Below, piece by piece: positions 42,082 to 50,884 of a stretch of DNA of 64,000 nt. Source of the DNA: Clostridium sartagoforme. Lineage in GTDB: Bacteria > Bacillota > Clostridia > Clostridiales > Clostridiaceae. A model generated the notes under the pieces. The model was not told the origin of the DNA. It searched no databases and saw only the letters and a list, made by a program, of their open reading frames with translations. The position numbers and the translations under genes were made by a program. Numbering within the stretch: position 1 is the stretch's first letter; every line of letters begins with the position of its first letter. Location of the stretch: assembly GCF_004794105.1 (NCBI RefSeq), contig NZ_SRYR01000007.1:62001-126000 (forward strand), given 5' to 3'.

Positions 42082-43023
42082 TTAATTTAGATATTTATTT
42101 ATGAATTGTGAAATGTTTAAATGTAATTTGTCTAAGGCTGGTTCTTCTATTGGATAATGACTTCCCTTTTCTAATTCTACAATTTTTACTGGAACTTTCT
42201 TAATTTTATTTAAAAATTCTGTGCTAAGATGTAGTGGAGTCCATCTATCTTCTTTAGGCTGTGTTAATAGAATTGGACAAATATTAAAATTTTCAGGTTC
42301 AATATCAGGTATATAAGTCATATAAGTGTAAATGAATTTTAATGGTACACTACTTCCAGCCGAAGTTTTATCTTTTAGCATTACTTTAAGAGCATTTTCA
42401 TCATTGCATAAAGTATTCATTTTTGAGCAAATAGTCATTTTCATTCTAAACTTTGAAAGACCTATGTTAGAAGATAATTTTGATAATGGAACACCTAATT
42501 TTGCCCAAAATATATTTTTAGTGGTCTCATCTCTAACCTTTTGATCTCTTTGATCTAAAAATGTCATTCCGATTATACCTTTTACTTTCTTATTTTTGCA
42601 GGCAACATGATAGGTTTCCATACCACCAGCTGATAAACCATAAAGAAATATTGGTCTTGAATCCTTGCTTAATTCGTAATTGATATAGTCATTCCCTAAA
42701 TTAATCCAATCATCATATGTAATAGTCATATTTTTATTAATTTCAGTTACACCATAAAGGGGCATATCTATAGCTATTACCTCAAAATTATCTTTAGAAA
42801 GTGGACCTCCAATAATTGTTGACATTTGCCTACCATTTGTTCCTACACCGTGAAATAAAATAACTTTTGCTTTGGCATTCTTATTTCTAAATGTATCTAA
42901 ATGCACCTTATTTCCTTTCCAATTCCACCATTCTTCTTCAGGATTGTAATTAGAAGTGAAATGTAATTTTTGTGGTAAGAATTTTTGGATTTCTTTCCAT
43001 GCTTTTTGTTCATTATAATTCAT
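42082..43023 (-). CDS. Alpha/beta hydrolase
   Basis: 313 residues behind AAAGGAGA. The nucleophile elbow is GLSAGG (about 150), strand and oxyanion region VILFHGVGTNGRQM, a likely acid in TQPKEDRWTPLHLS and the histidine in KGSHYPIEEP near the end complete a catalytic triad. It is cytoplasmic with no signal peptide. The substrate, an ester or similar, is unknown. Cotranscribed with the Crp-family regulator 18 nt upstream, which probably controls it. Confidence 0.88.
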   Translation of the reverse strand: MNYNEQKAWKEIQKFLPQKLHFTSNYNPEEEWWNWKGNKVHLDTFRNKNAKAKVILFHGVGTNGRQMSTIIGGPLSKDNFEVIAIDMPLYGVTEINKNMTITYDDWINLGNDYINYELSKDSRPIFLYGLSAGGMETYHVACKNKKVKGIIGMTFLDQRDQKVRDETTKNIFWAKLGVPLSKLSSNIGLSKFRMKMTICSKMNTLCNDENALKVMLKDKTSAGSSVPLKFIYTYMTYIPDIEPENFNICPILLTQPKEDRWTPLHLSTEFLNKIKKVPVKIVELEKGSHYPIEEPALDKLHLNISQFINKYLN

Positions 43024-43041
43024 ACTAAATCTCCTTTCGTA

Positions 43042-43638
43042 TTAATTTTCTTCTTTAATAGTTCTTCTTATTCTGCTTAAGGATTCTGGTGTTATACCTA
43101 AATAAGAAGCAATATAATGCTGAGAAACTCTTTCTTTAATATCCTTATATTCTTTTTGAAAAGCTATATATCTTTCTGTTGCACTCATTATTTGAAATGC
43201 ATATTCTCTTTGCATTTTATAAAGTAGATTATTTTCTAAAAATTCCATATATAAACGAGTTAGGCTTTCATTTTGTAAAATTAATTCTTTTAATTCTTTA
43301 GCCTTAAATTTTAATGCCTTTATATTTTCTAATGCTTCAAAGCCTTGAATACTTTTCTGATTAGAAAAAAGACTTTCTCCTATACAAAAATCATTTTCTT
43401 TCATAAAAAATTTTGTGATATCATTTCCGTCTTTATCTAAATAATAGCTTCTAGCTATTCCAGAAAAGATTATGTATACTTCATTTTGTTCATCCCACAT
43501 ATTTAAGATCATATCATTTTTAAGGAAGTGAGCTTCAGAACTTATTGCTAGTATTTTTTCAATTATTTCATGGCTAATACAGTAATTACTATTACTAAAA
43601 GTATTTTTAATTAATATATATTTATCTTCTTTTTTCAA
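43042..43638 (-). CDS. Crp/Fnr family transcriptional regulator
   Basis: 198 residues from a TTG start with GGAG 11 nt upstream. cNMP-type beta-roll at about 20-120 (MWDEQNEVYIIFSGIARSYY, YLDKDGNDITKFF) and a C-terminal winged HTH (RVSQHYIASYLGITPESLSR). No cysteine cluster for Fe-S binding. First gene of a two-gene unit with the alpha/beta hydrolase. Confidence 0.88.
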   Translation of the reverse strand: MKKEDKYILIKNTFSNSNYCISHEIIEKILAISSEAHFLKNDMILNMWDEQNEVYIIFSGIARSYYLDKDGNDITKFFMKENDFCIGESLFSNQKSIQGFEALENIKALKFKAKELKELILQNESLTRLYMEFLENNLLYKMQREYAFQIMSATERYIAFQKEYKDIKERVSQHYIASYLGITPESLSRIRRTIKEEN

Positions 43639-44131
43639 TTAATATCAACTCCAAATTTATTTTATATGTTATTTCTAAGAACAACATTAACATTTGTTAA
43701 TAGTTAAGAAGAATTAGCAGATTATTATGTCTTTTTAGTAGATTTTTATTATTATTTTTCACATAAAATATAGATTGCCTTCATTTGAAACACTGATTCT
43801 AATGATACTATATGTCATAGAAGTTTTGAAAGGATAGTGATAGTAAAGAATATTGGAGTGACTATTATAGATAAACATGAAGATATGAGATATACAATGG
43901 AATCAGATGAAAATTTTGTAATGTTTAAATTATATTATAATTATGGAGATTTTCTTATAAATAGTTTTGTCTTTAATTAGGCCAGTGATACTAAAAAGTG
44001 TTATTGGCTTATGTTATAATTATTATGGTAAATTATTAGAAATATATTAGGTAAATTGGAATTTATAGATGAAACAGATATATGCAAAATAATAATTTAC
44101 ATAAGAGATGATGTATTATAGGAGAATTTTT
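43639..44131. other. Intergenic stretch with a 47-codon ORF of doubtful reality
   Basis: Between the divergent Crp-family gene and the HAD gene. A GTG-started frame at 43837-43980 (starts VIVKNIGVTIIDKHEDMRYT) has AAAGGA nearby and ends at TAG. It is unrecognised and may be a remnant, since its frame is open a little further upstream. TATAAT-like boxes occur at about 44015 and 43932. Nothing else is seen. Confidence 0.3.
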
Positions 44132-44788
44132 ATGAAATATAAGTGTTTAGTTTTAGACCATGATGATACAGTAGTGAATAGTACTTCTACAATTCACTAT
44201 CCAGCTTTTTCTTTAACATTGGAAAAGCTACGTCCTGAAGTGAAAATTTCATTAGAAGAACATTTTTTATATAATTTTGAACCAGGTTTTAGTGTGTATT
44301 GTAATGAAATTTTAGGATTCACAAAAGAAGAAATGGATTTTCAAACAAAGAATTGGTTAGAGTATGTGGATTCTCATATTCCAAAGACCTTCGCTGGAAT
44401 TAATGAATTGATATGGGAGTTTAAAAATAGAGGTGGATATATTTGTGTTGTTTCTCATTCTATGAAGGATAATATTATAAGGGATTATAAAGCAAATGGA
44501 TTACCAACTCCAGATATGGTATTTGGTTGGGAGCTGTTACCTGAACAGAGAAAGCCTTCTCCATATCCTTTAGAAAGTATAATGAAGGAATTAAAAATAT
44601 CTTCAAAAGATATGATAATGGTAGATGATTTAAAGCCAGGAAAAGATATGGCTGATAGTTGTGATGTAGATTTTGTTGGAGTAGGATGGGCACATTCTAT
44701 ACCTACAATTATGAATTTTATGAAGAAGAATTGCATTAATTATTGTACTACTGTAGAGGAGCTGAGAAAGATTCTTTTTGAAGTGTAA
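44132..44788 (+). CDS. HAD-superfamily hydrolase
   Basis: 218 residues from ATG 44132, preceded by AGGAGA; an in-frame ATG at 44108 lacks a site. Motif I DHDDTVVNS (D9 nucleophile, D11), motif II VVSHS, motif III lysine in QRKPSPYPLES, and motif IV MIMVDDLKPGKDMAD. The alpha-helical cap at about 20-85 suggests a phosphoglycolate phosphatase or beta-phosphoglucomutase-like type. It probably dephosphorylates a small cytoplasmic metabolite. A single gene with its own terminator. Confidence 0.9.
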   Translation: MKYKCLVLDHDDTVVNSTSTIHYPAFSLTLEKLRPEVKISLEEHFLYNFEPGFSVYCNEILGFTKEEMDFQTKNWLEYVDSHIPKTFAGINELIWEFKNRGGYICVVSHSMKDNIIRDYKANGLPTPDMVFGWELLPEQRKPSPYPLESIMKELKISSKDMIMVDDLKPGKDMADSCDVDFVGVGWAHSIPTIMNFMKKNCINYCTTVEELRKILFEV

Positions 44789-44881
44789 ATGGACATGCTA
44801 TAAAGGAATATGAGAAATAGAAAGCAAATAAAATAATTTAAATGATATTTTTGATTATTTAAAATGAATAAAAGAACTTAT

Positions 44882-44905
44882 AGCTACCTTTTGGTAGCTT
44901 TTTTT
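44882..44905 (+). terminator. Rho-independent terminator
   Basis: AGCTACC (44882-44888) and GGTAGCT (44893-44899) around TTTT, followed by T through 44905. Confidence 0.85.
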
Positions 44906-44989
44906 GTTATCAATTATTTAATTATTATTTTCTAGAAAATTAGGTTATAATTAAGTGAAGGAAAATTGTTGAAAAATGAGGTGATAATG

Positions 44990-46411
44990 ATGAATAGTTC
45001 TATATTAATAATAGCTTATTTAGTTAGTATTTTATCAGCAATATCTTTAATTTTTATAGAAAGAAAAGAACCTAATACAACTTGGGCATGGTTACTGATA
45101 TTATTTATATTACCTGGAGTAGGGTTCATTATATATTTGATACTAGGACAGAACTTAAGTAGGCAAAAAATATTTAGAGAAAAAAAGGTTGTAGATGAAA
45201 AGAAATCAAAAGTTTTAATGGAAAAGTTTAAGGAAGAAAAAGAAAAGGGAACATCAGCAGAATTCTTAGAATTAGTTAGAATGAATTACACTCATTCTGG
45301 AGCCATATATACTGATGGAAATTCTGTTACTACATTTATAAATGGTGAAGAAAAGTTTAACTCACTAATTAATGATATAAGAGGAGCAAAAGAATTTATA
45401 CATATAGAATATTATATATTTAGAATGGATAACCTAGGTAAAACATTAATTGATGAGCTAAGCAAAAAGGTCAAAGAGGGTGTAGAAGTTAGATTTGTAG
45501 TAGATGCTATGGGATCTAAAAGTATAAGGAATAAAGATATAAAATATATAAGAAGTCTTGGAATTAAGTTTCATATCTTCTTCCCAGGAATATTACCTTA
45601 TGTAAACATACGTCTAAACTTTAGAAATCATAGAAAAATAGTAGTTATTGATGGGGAAGTAGGATATGTAGGAGGCTTCAATGTAGGAGATGAATATGTA
45701 AATAAAGGTGATCAATTTGATTACTGGAGAGATACTCATATAAGAATAAAGGGTAAAGCAGTAAATGAATTAAATAAAAGATTTATCTTAGACTGGGACT
45801 ATGCTTCAGAAGGTGAGCTTAAAAATTATGATAAGTATTTTAAGTTACAAGAGGATTCAGGTAATATAGGAATTCAAATAGTTTCCTCAGGACCAGATCA
45901 TAAGGAAGAGTATATAAAAAATGCTTATATGAAGATAATTAACAATGCTAAGGAAAGTGTTTATATTCAAACCCCTTATTTAGTGCCAGATGAGCCAATG
46001 AAGGAAGCCTTAAAAATTGCAGCTTTATCTGGAATAGATGTAAGAATAATGGTTCCAGATAAACCAGATCACTTCTTTATGAAATGGATATTAAGTGCTA
46101 ATATGGGAGATCTTATGGAGTGGGGTGTAAAATTTTACACTTATCAAAAGGGATTTATACATTCTAAGACAATAGTTTCAGATGGTAAGGTATGTAGCAT
46201 TGGAACAGCTAATTTAGATATTAGAAGTTTTCAGTTAAACTTTGAAATAAATGCTATTATTTATGATGATAAGTTCTCTAAAGAACAAGAAGATATATTT
46301 ATTAAGGATATTGAAGATTGTAAGTTAGTTACTATGGAAGAATATGAAAATAGAAGTAGAGCACTTAAGATTAAAGAAGCCTTAATAAGACTTGTTGCAC
46401 CTATTTTATAG
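44990..46411 (+). CDS. cls: Cardiolipin synthase (phospholipase D family)
   Basis: 473 residues from ATG 44990 (GAGGTGA 5 nt upstream; ATG 44987 is equally possible, TTG 44966 unlikely). Two N-terminal membrane helices (about 4-22 and 33-55) precede two HKD motifs at about 214 (HRKIVVIDG) and 391 (HSKTIVSDG), each followed by G-G/G-T-A-N-x-D patterns. It joins two phosphatidylglycerols into cardiolipin at the membrane. Length and layout are standard. A repeat copy, not a terminator, follows the stop codon. Confidence 0.93.
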   Translation: MNSSILIIAYLVSILSAISLIFIERKEPNTTWAWLLILFILPGVGFIIYLILGQNLSRQKIFREKKVVDEKKSKVLMEKFKEEKEKGTSAEFLELVRMNYTHSGAIYTDGNSVTTFINGEEKFNSLINDIRGAKEFIHIEYYIFRMDNLGKTLIDELSKKVKEGVEVRFVVDAMGSKSIRNKDIKYIRSLGIKFHIFFPGILPYVNIRLNFRNHRKIVVIDGEVGYVGGFNVGDEYVNKGDQFDYWRDTHIRIKGKAVNELNKRFILDWDYASEGELKNYDKYFKLQEDSGNIGIQIVSSGPDHKEEYIKNAYMKIINNAKESVYIQTPYLVPDEPMKEALKIAALSGIDVRIMVPDKPDHFFMKWILSANMGDLMEWGVKFYTYQKGFIHSKTIVSDGKVCSIGTANLDIRSFQLNFEINAIIYDDKFSKEQEDIFIKDIEDCKLVTMEEYENRSRALKIKEALIRLVAPIL

Positions 46412-46437
46412 ATTAATTAATATGGTAATAAATATTT

Positions 46438-46528
46438 TATATAAGTTGCAATAAAGATTCTACTTTATATTAAATTATAATTTGTGCTTAAAATATTTAA
46501 GTAGGTAGTTATCTTGGCAACTTATATC
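46438..46528. repeat. ~90-bp TATATAAGTTG-ended repeat, copy 4
   Basis: TATATAAGTTGC (46438-46449) and GCAACTTATAT (46517-46527) are matching terminal inverted repeats, total about 91 bp. The left side (TATATAAGTTGCAATAAA) is almost identical to copy 3 at 15149. Confidence 0.8.
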
Positions 46529-46662
46529 TAAATTAAAGAACGATGATTTCAGCTTAGATAATTTATTAAAAAGCATTTTTAATCTGTAATTTAATAATAC
46601 TATAAATGTAGATTCTGTAGTGAAATATGGAATGTTAAATTGAAAAAATATTCTTAAAAATA

Positions 46663-46690
46663 TTGACAATGACTTATGGTTTGGTATAAT
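46663..46690 (+). promoter_or_regulatory. Promoter of the aromatic-pathway leader
   Basis: TTGACA (46663-46668), a 16-bp spacer and TATAAT (46685-46690): both hexamers are perfect. Transcription should start near 46697, about 35 nt before the leader-peptide start codon. Confidence 0.88.
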
Positions 46691-46732
46691 TAGGGAAAGA
46701 AATTTTTAAAAATAAATTTATGGAGGATTCTT

Positions 46733-46861
46733 ATGAAAGGAATTATAAATAAAGCAGCACAATTTAATAGCTTTTTTTACTTTATATTCTGGGGCTTTTT
46801 CTTTAGCGCTGGCTATTTGTTCTGCAAAAAAAATAATAATTCCATTCTTATGAGTGTATAG
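46733..46861 (+). CDS. Candidate aromatic-rich leader peptide of the aro operon, 42 aa
   Basis: A 42-codon ORF with GGAGG (46722-46726) 6 nt before ATG 46733 and TAG at 46859-46861. It begins MKGIINKAAQ and then carries NSFFYFIFWGFFFSAGYLF: nine Phe, two Tyr and one Trp fall between residues 11 and 30. It is preceded by a consensus promoter and followed by a U-tract terminator, 254 nt upstream of a DAHP synthase gene that starts a Phe/Tyr pathway cluster. By analogy with the PheA and Trp leader peptides of enterobacteria, ribosome stalling at these codons during aromatic starvation would control termination. A free-standing small hydrophobic protein is the alternative. Confidence 0.75.
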   Translation: MKGIINKAAQFNSFFYFIFWGFFFSAGYLFCKKNNNSILMSV

Positions 46862-46921
46862 TATAAATTTATATATTTTTTAACTAAAATATTTTGATTA
46901 TTCAAGAGAACTCATAGGAGT
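46844..46921 (+). promoter_or_regulatory. Candidate antiterminator pairing in the aro leader
   Basis: ATTCTTATGAGT (46844-46855, last codons of the leader ORF) can pair with ACTCATAGGAGT (46910-46921) over 12 bp including two G-U. The second segment covers the inner part of both terminator arms, so the two structures exclude each other. A ribosome stalled in the Phe run (to about 46806) leaves 46844-46855 free, while one reaching the stop codon covers it. Confidence 0.65.
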
Positions 46922-46931
46922 TCTCTTTTTT
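46904..46931 (+). terminator. Attenuator terminator of the aro leader
   Basis: AAGAGAACTC (46904-46913) pairs perfectly with GAGTTCTCTT (46918-46927) around ATAG, followed by T through 46931. It lies 42 nt after the leader-peptide stop codon. Confidence 0.9.
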
Positions 46932-47115
46932 AATATAAAAAAGTGATTTGAATTAATAAAGATAATAATTTAATAGAAATTTAGTTTCAATATTTGATTT
47001 TAAATTTATTTAAAATATGACTCTAAATTTTAAACAATCTAGCTTACTAGATTATAACCTAAATTATTAATTGTTAATTTTTAATTATTAATTAAAATAA
47101 AAGGGGGCTTTATTC

Positions 47116-48129
47116 ATGGTAATAATTTTAAAACCAAAAACAAAACAAGAGGAAATTGACAAGTTAACAAATGAATTAGAAGGAGAAGGTGTTAAAGTTA
47201 ACCCTGTAATAGGAACAGATCTTATTATTTTAGGATTAGTTGGAGACACTAGTAAAATTGATGCTTTAAAAATTGAGGCTAATGATATTGTAGAAAAAGT
47301 AATGCATGTTCAAGAGCCATTTAAGAAGGCAAATAGATTATTCCATCCAGATAATTCAATAGTTGATGTAAATGGAAGTGAAATAGGTGGAAATAAGCTA
47401 GCAATGATAGCTGGACCTTGTTCAGTTGAAAGCGAAGAACAGCTAACATTTGTAGCAGAAGAAGTTAAGAAATTAGGGGCAAACTTCTTAAGAGGAGGAG
47501 CATTTAAGCCAAGAACCTCTCCATATAGTTTCCAAGGGTTAAAATATGACGGATTAGAACTTTTAAAGATTGCAAGAGAAAAAACAGGACTTCCAATAGT
47601 AACAGAAATTATGTCACCATATGATATTGAAATCTTTGAAAGAGATGTAGATGTTATTCAAGTTGGTGCAAGAAATATGCAAAACTTCGATTTATTAAAT
47701 GAATTAGGTAGAACTAGAAAGCCAATATTATTAAAGAGAGGTTTATCAGCTACTATAGAAGAATGGTTAATGTCAGCTGAATACATTATGGCTGGAGGAA
47801 ATGAAAATGTAATTCTTTGTGAAAGAGGAATAAGAACTTTCGAAACTTACACAAGAAATACACTAGACTTAAGTGCTATTCCAGCTGTTAAGAAGCTAAG
47901 TCACTTACCAGTAATAGTAGATCCAAGCCATGCAACAGGAAAGAGATTTATGATATCTCCACTAGCAAAAGCAGCAGTAGCAGTAGGAGCAGATGGACTT
48001 ATAATTGAAGTTCACAACAATCCTGAAAAGGCATTATGTGATGGTCCACAATCAATAAGACCAAATGATTATGAAACATTAGTACAAGAATTAAAAGCAA
48101 TAGCAGCTGCAGTAGGTAGAGTTCTTTAA
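47116..48129 (+). CDS. aroF: 3-deoxy-7-phosphoheptulonate synthase (DAHP synthase), first copy
   Basis: 337 residues behind AAAGGGGG. A type I-beta DAHP synthase: the N-terminal ferredoxin-like/ACT-like regulatory domain (1-65) precedes the (beta/alpha)8 barrel with [26 protein letters not shown], and the metal-binding [10 protein letters not shown] near the end. It condenses phosphoenolpyruvate and erythrose-4-phosphate, the first step of the shikimate pathway. A close paralogue is at 56461. It is the first enzyme gene after the candidate leader-peptide attenuator and begins the run aroF-aroB-aroA-aroC-pheA. Confidence 0.95.
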   Translation: MVIILKPKTKQEEIDKLTNELEGEGVKVNPVIGTDLIILGLVGDTSKIDALKIEANDIVEKVMHVQEPFKKANRLFHPDNSIVDVNGSEIGGNKLAMIAGPCSVESEEQLTFVAEEVKKLGANFLRGGAFKPRTSPYSFQGLKYDGLELLKIAREKTGLPIVTEIMSPYDIEIFERDVDVIQVGARNMQNFDLLNELGRTRKPILLKRGLSATIEEWLMSAEYIMAGGNENVILCERGIRTFETYTRNTLDLSAIPAVKKLSHLPVIVDPSHATGKRFMISPLAKAAVAVGADGLIIEVHNNPEKALCDGPQSIRPNDYETLVQELKAIAAAVGRVL

Positions 48130-48197
48130 TTATAACTCAGTGTGCTGAGTTATAATTAAAAATATAGAATGGATAATGAAGAATGTAGAATGGAGGA

Positions 48198-48221
48198 GGA
48201 AACTCAGGCAAGCTGAGTTTC
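48198..48221. repeat. GAAACTCA...TGAGTTTC mini-hairpin, copy 2
   Basis: GGAAACTCAGGCAAGCTGAG plus TTTC, nearly the same as 4761-4784, in the gap between aroF and aroB and also preceded by GGAGGA. Confidence 0.6.
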
Positions 48222-48302
48222 TTAATCTAATTTTTATTTTAATAACTTAGCTCTGAAAAGTTATATCATTCACTTTTTATTTTTAATTCTTAATTTTAAA
48301 AA

Positions 48303-48360
48303 AGTAATTCCGAAGGAATTGCATCCAAAATTGTTAACTGTTAATTGCTAATTATTAATT
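48303..48360 (+). repeat. AATTCCGAAGGAATT plus TTGTTAATTG-type block before aroB
   Basis: GTAATTCCGAAGGAATTGCA is followed by repeated TTAACTG/TTAATTG units. The same two-part block occurs before aroA at 49523-49580, and the second part alone occurs before aroF and tyrA. Confidence 0.65.
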
Positions 48361-48378
48361 GAAAAAAGGGGTGTAGAA

Positions 48379-49437
48379 ATGAAACTATCTATAGATTTAT
48401 CTCATAGCAAGTATGACATAGTTATAGAAAGAGGCTTATTAAGTAGGATAGGTAAAGAAGTTAAAGAATTTTTATGCACGGGTAATAAGATTTTTGTTCT
48501 TACTGATGAAAATGTTGATAAATATTATGGCGATAAGGTGGTTATGGCTTTAGAAGAAGAAGGATATCTTGTTAAAAAGCTTGTTTTAAAAGCAGGTGAA
48601 GAAACCAAATCTTTTAATACTTTACCTAAAGTTTATAATGAACTTTTAGATTTTAAGGTTAATAGAAATGATTTAATATTAACTTTAGGAGGAGGAGTGA
48701 TAGGAGATTTAGGAGGATTTGTAGCATCTACATATCTAAGAGGTGTTCCATTTATCCAATGTCCAACTACTCTTTTAGCTCAAGTAGATAGTAGTGTTGG
48801 TGGTAAGGTAGGAGTAGATTTAGAAAGAGGGAAAAATCTAGTAGGAAGTTTTTATCACCCGAGGAAAGTTATTATAGATCCAGAGGTATTATCTTCATTA
48901 ACTGATAAATTCTTTAATGATGGAATGGCAGAAGTTATAAAGTATGGATGTATTAAAGATAGTGAATTCTTTAAGAAACTTGAAAGTTTTAACAGTAAAG
49001 AAGAAGTTATGAACAATATTGAATACATTATTAATAATTGTTGTAAAATTAAGAAGGAAGTTGTTGAAAGGGATGAAAAAGACACTGGGGATAGAATGCT
49101 TTTAAATTTTGGGCATACAATTGGTCACGCTATTGAGCAATATTATAACTTTGGTAAATATACTCATGGTGAGGCAGTTGCAATTGGTATGTATGAAATA
49201 ACTAAGTTAAGTGAAGCTCTAGGTGCAACTAAACAAGGTGAATCTGAAATAATAAAAGAAATTTTAATAAAATACAATTTGCCTTATAAGTTAGATATAA
49301 ATATTGATGAAATAAAGGAAGCTATGACTTTAGATAAAAAGAATTTAGGGAAAAAGCTTAATTTAATTTTTATTACTGAAATAGGAAATAGCTTTGTTAA
49401 ACCAATAGATCAAAGTCAATTATCTATTATTCATTAG
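48379..49437 (+). CDS. aroB: 3-dehydroquinate synthase
   Basis: 352 residues. NAD-binding LTLGGGVIGDLGGFVASTYL, the TTLLAQVDSSVGGKVGVD motif, and zinc-binding histidines in NFGHTIGHAIEQ and THGEAVAIGM. It converts DAHP to 3-dehydroquinate, the second step of the shikimate pathway. The SD is AAAGGGGTG. No aroD or aroQ (dehydroquinase) gene is present in the window, so the next step must be encoded elsewhere. Confidence 0.95.
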   Translation: MKLSIDLSHSKYDIVIERGLLSRIGKEVKEFLCTGNKIFVLTDENVDKYYGDKVVMALEEEGYLVKKLVLKAGEETKSFNTLPKVYNELLDFKVNRNDLILTLGGGVIGDLGGFVASTYLRGVPFIQCPTTLLAQVDSSVGGKVGVDLERGKNLVGSFYHPRKVIIDPEVLSSLTDKFFNDGMAEVIKYGCIKDSEFFKKLESFNSKEEVMNNIEYIINNCCKIKKEVVERDEKDTGDRMLLNFGHTIGHAIEQYYNFGKYTHGEAVAIGMYEITKLSEALGATKQGESEIIKEILIKYNLPYKLDINIDEIKEAMTLDKKNLGKKLNLIFITEIGNSFVKPIDQSQLSIIH

Positions 49438-49522
49438 TGCTGTTGCACAGGTAAGAGATAAGAAGTAAAAGGTAAGAGGTAAGAAGAAAACTCTATAGGA
49501 GTTTTGAAAGTAATTTACTCTA

Positions 49523-49580
49523 GTAATTCCGAAGGAATTACATCAATAATTGTTAATTACTAATTGCCAATTGTTAATTG
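49523..49580 (+). repeat. AATTCCGAAGGAATT plus TTGTTAATTG-type block before aroA
   Basis: GTAATTCCGAAGGAATTACA followed by TTGTTAATTACTAATTGCCA-type units, matching the block at 48303-48360. It ends directly before the aroA ribosome binding site. Confidence 0.65.
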
Positions 49581-49594
49581 AAGAGGAGGTTTTT

Positions 49595-50884
49595 ATGAAA
49601 ATTGAAGTGTTAAATACTAAATTAGAAGGAAAGGTTAAGATACCACCTTCAAAAAGTATGGCTCATAGAGGAATAATTTGTGCTTCTCTTAGTAGTGGAG
49701 TTTCAGTAATTGATAATATTGATTATTCAGATGATATTAATGCAACTATAGATGCAATGGTGTCTCTTGGAGCAGTTATAGATAAGAATGAAGATAAATT
49801 AACTATAACAGGTGCATTTCATAAAGATGCAAAAAGGAGTGCTGCAAGAACAATTGACTGTAATGAGTCAGGCTCAACTTTAAGATTTTTAGTTCCAATA
49901 TCTCTATTATTTGATGGAATGACTAAGTTTATTGGTAGAGGAAATTTAGGCAAGAGACCACTAGATACTTATTACAATATATTTAAAGCACAAGGAATTA
50001 AATATAATGCAGTAGATAATAAGTTAAACTTAATGGTAAAAGGACGTATAAAGGCTGGAGAATTTGTTATACCAGGAAATATTAGCTCTCAATTTATAAC
50101 TGGATTATTATTTACCCTTCCATTATTAGAGGGAGATTCAAAAATAATAATAAGCACAGAATTAGAATCAAAAGGATATATTGATTTAACCTTAGCTTGT
50201 ATGAAGGATTTTGGTATAGATATAGAAAATAGAGATTATAGAGAGTTTATAATTAAAGGTGGCCAAAGCTATAATTCAAGAAATTATAGAGTAGAAGGTG
50301 ATTATTCTCAAGGAGCTTTTTATCTTTCTGCAAATGCTTTAGGTTCTAAAGTTGAACTTCTAGATTTAAGAGAAGATTCTCTGCAAGGAGATAAGGAAGT
50401 AATAGATATTTTAGAAAGAATGGGTGCAAAATTCGAATTTAAAGATAGTATAACTATAAAAGAAAATTGTAAATTAAAATCTACATTAATAGATGCATCT
50501 CAATGTCCAGATATTATACCTGTAATATCTTTAGTAGCAGCCTTATCAAAAGGAAGAACTGAAATTATTAATGCTGGAAGACTTAGAATTAAAGAGTGTG
50601 ATAGATTAAAGGCTGTTGCAACTGAGCTTAAAAAATTAGGGGCTAAGATTATTGAAAAAGAAGAAGGTTTAATAATAGATGGAGTAGAAGGATTAGAAGG
50701 TGGCATTGAAGTTTGGAGCTGGAAGGATCATAGAATTGCAATGACATTAGCAATTGCAGCTACAAGGTGTAAAAAGCCTATAATTATAAAAGATTATGAT
50801 TGTGTAGCAAAGTCTTATCCAAGCTTTTTTGAGGATTACAAAATGCTAGGAGGAAAAGTAAATGAGTGCAGTATGGGGGAATAA
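49595..50884 (+). CDS. aroA: 3-phosphoshikimate 1-carboxyvinyltransferase (EPSP synthase)
   Basis: 429 residues from ATG 49595 behind GAGGAGG; the open frame upstream to 49550 is spacer repeat. Shikimate-3-phosphate and PEP binding motifs: IPPSKSMAHRGIICASL, NESGSTLRFLVPI, GDYSQGAFYLSANAL and RIKECDRLKAVATEL. It transfers enolpyruvate from PEP to shikimate-3-phosphate. Its 3' end overlaps aroC by 23 nt, which implies coupled translation. Confidence 0.95.
   Translation: MKIEVLNTKLEGKVKIPPSKSMAHRGIICASLSSGVSVIDNIDYSDDINATIDAMVSLGAVIDKNEDKLTITGAFHKDAKRSAARTIDCNESGSTLRFLVPISLLFDGMTKFIGRGNLGKRPLDTYYNIFKAQGIKYNAVDNKLNLMVKGRIKAGEFVIPGNISSQFITGLLFTLPLLEGDSKIIISTELESKGYIDLTLACMKDFGIDIENRDYREFIIKGGQSYNSRNYRVEGDYSQGAFYLSANALGSKVELLDLREDSLQGDKEVIDILERMGAKFEFKDSITIKENCKLKSTLIDASQCPDIIPVISLVAALSKGRTEIINAGRLRIKECDRLKAVATELKKLGAKIIEKEEGLIIDGVEGLEGGIEVWSWKDHRIAMTLAIAATRCKKPIIIKDYDCVAKSYPSFFEDYKMLGGKVNECSMGE

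Noticed and set aside
46931-47115. T-box or other aminoacyl-tRNA-sensing leader before aroF
   Set aside because: No T-box consensus (TGGNACCGCG-like) and no long structured leader is visible; the only regulatory structure is the short-ORF/terminator unit upstream.
49440-49500. Repeated AGGTAAGA-like units between aroB and aroA, considered as a tandem repeat or operator array
   Set aside because: Units are irregular and purine-rich low-complexity sequence is common in these spacers; no conserved spacing.
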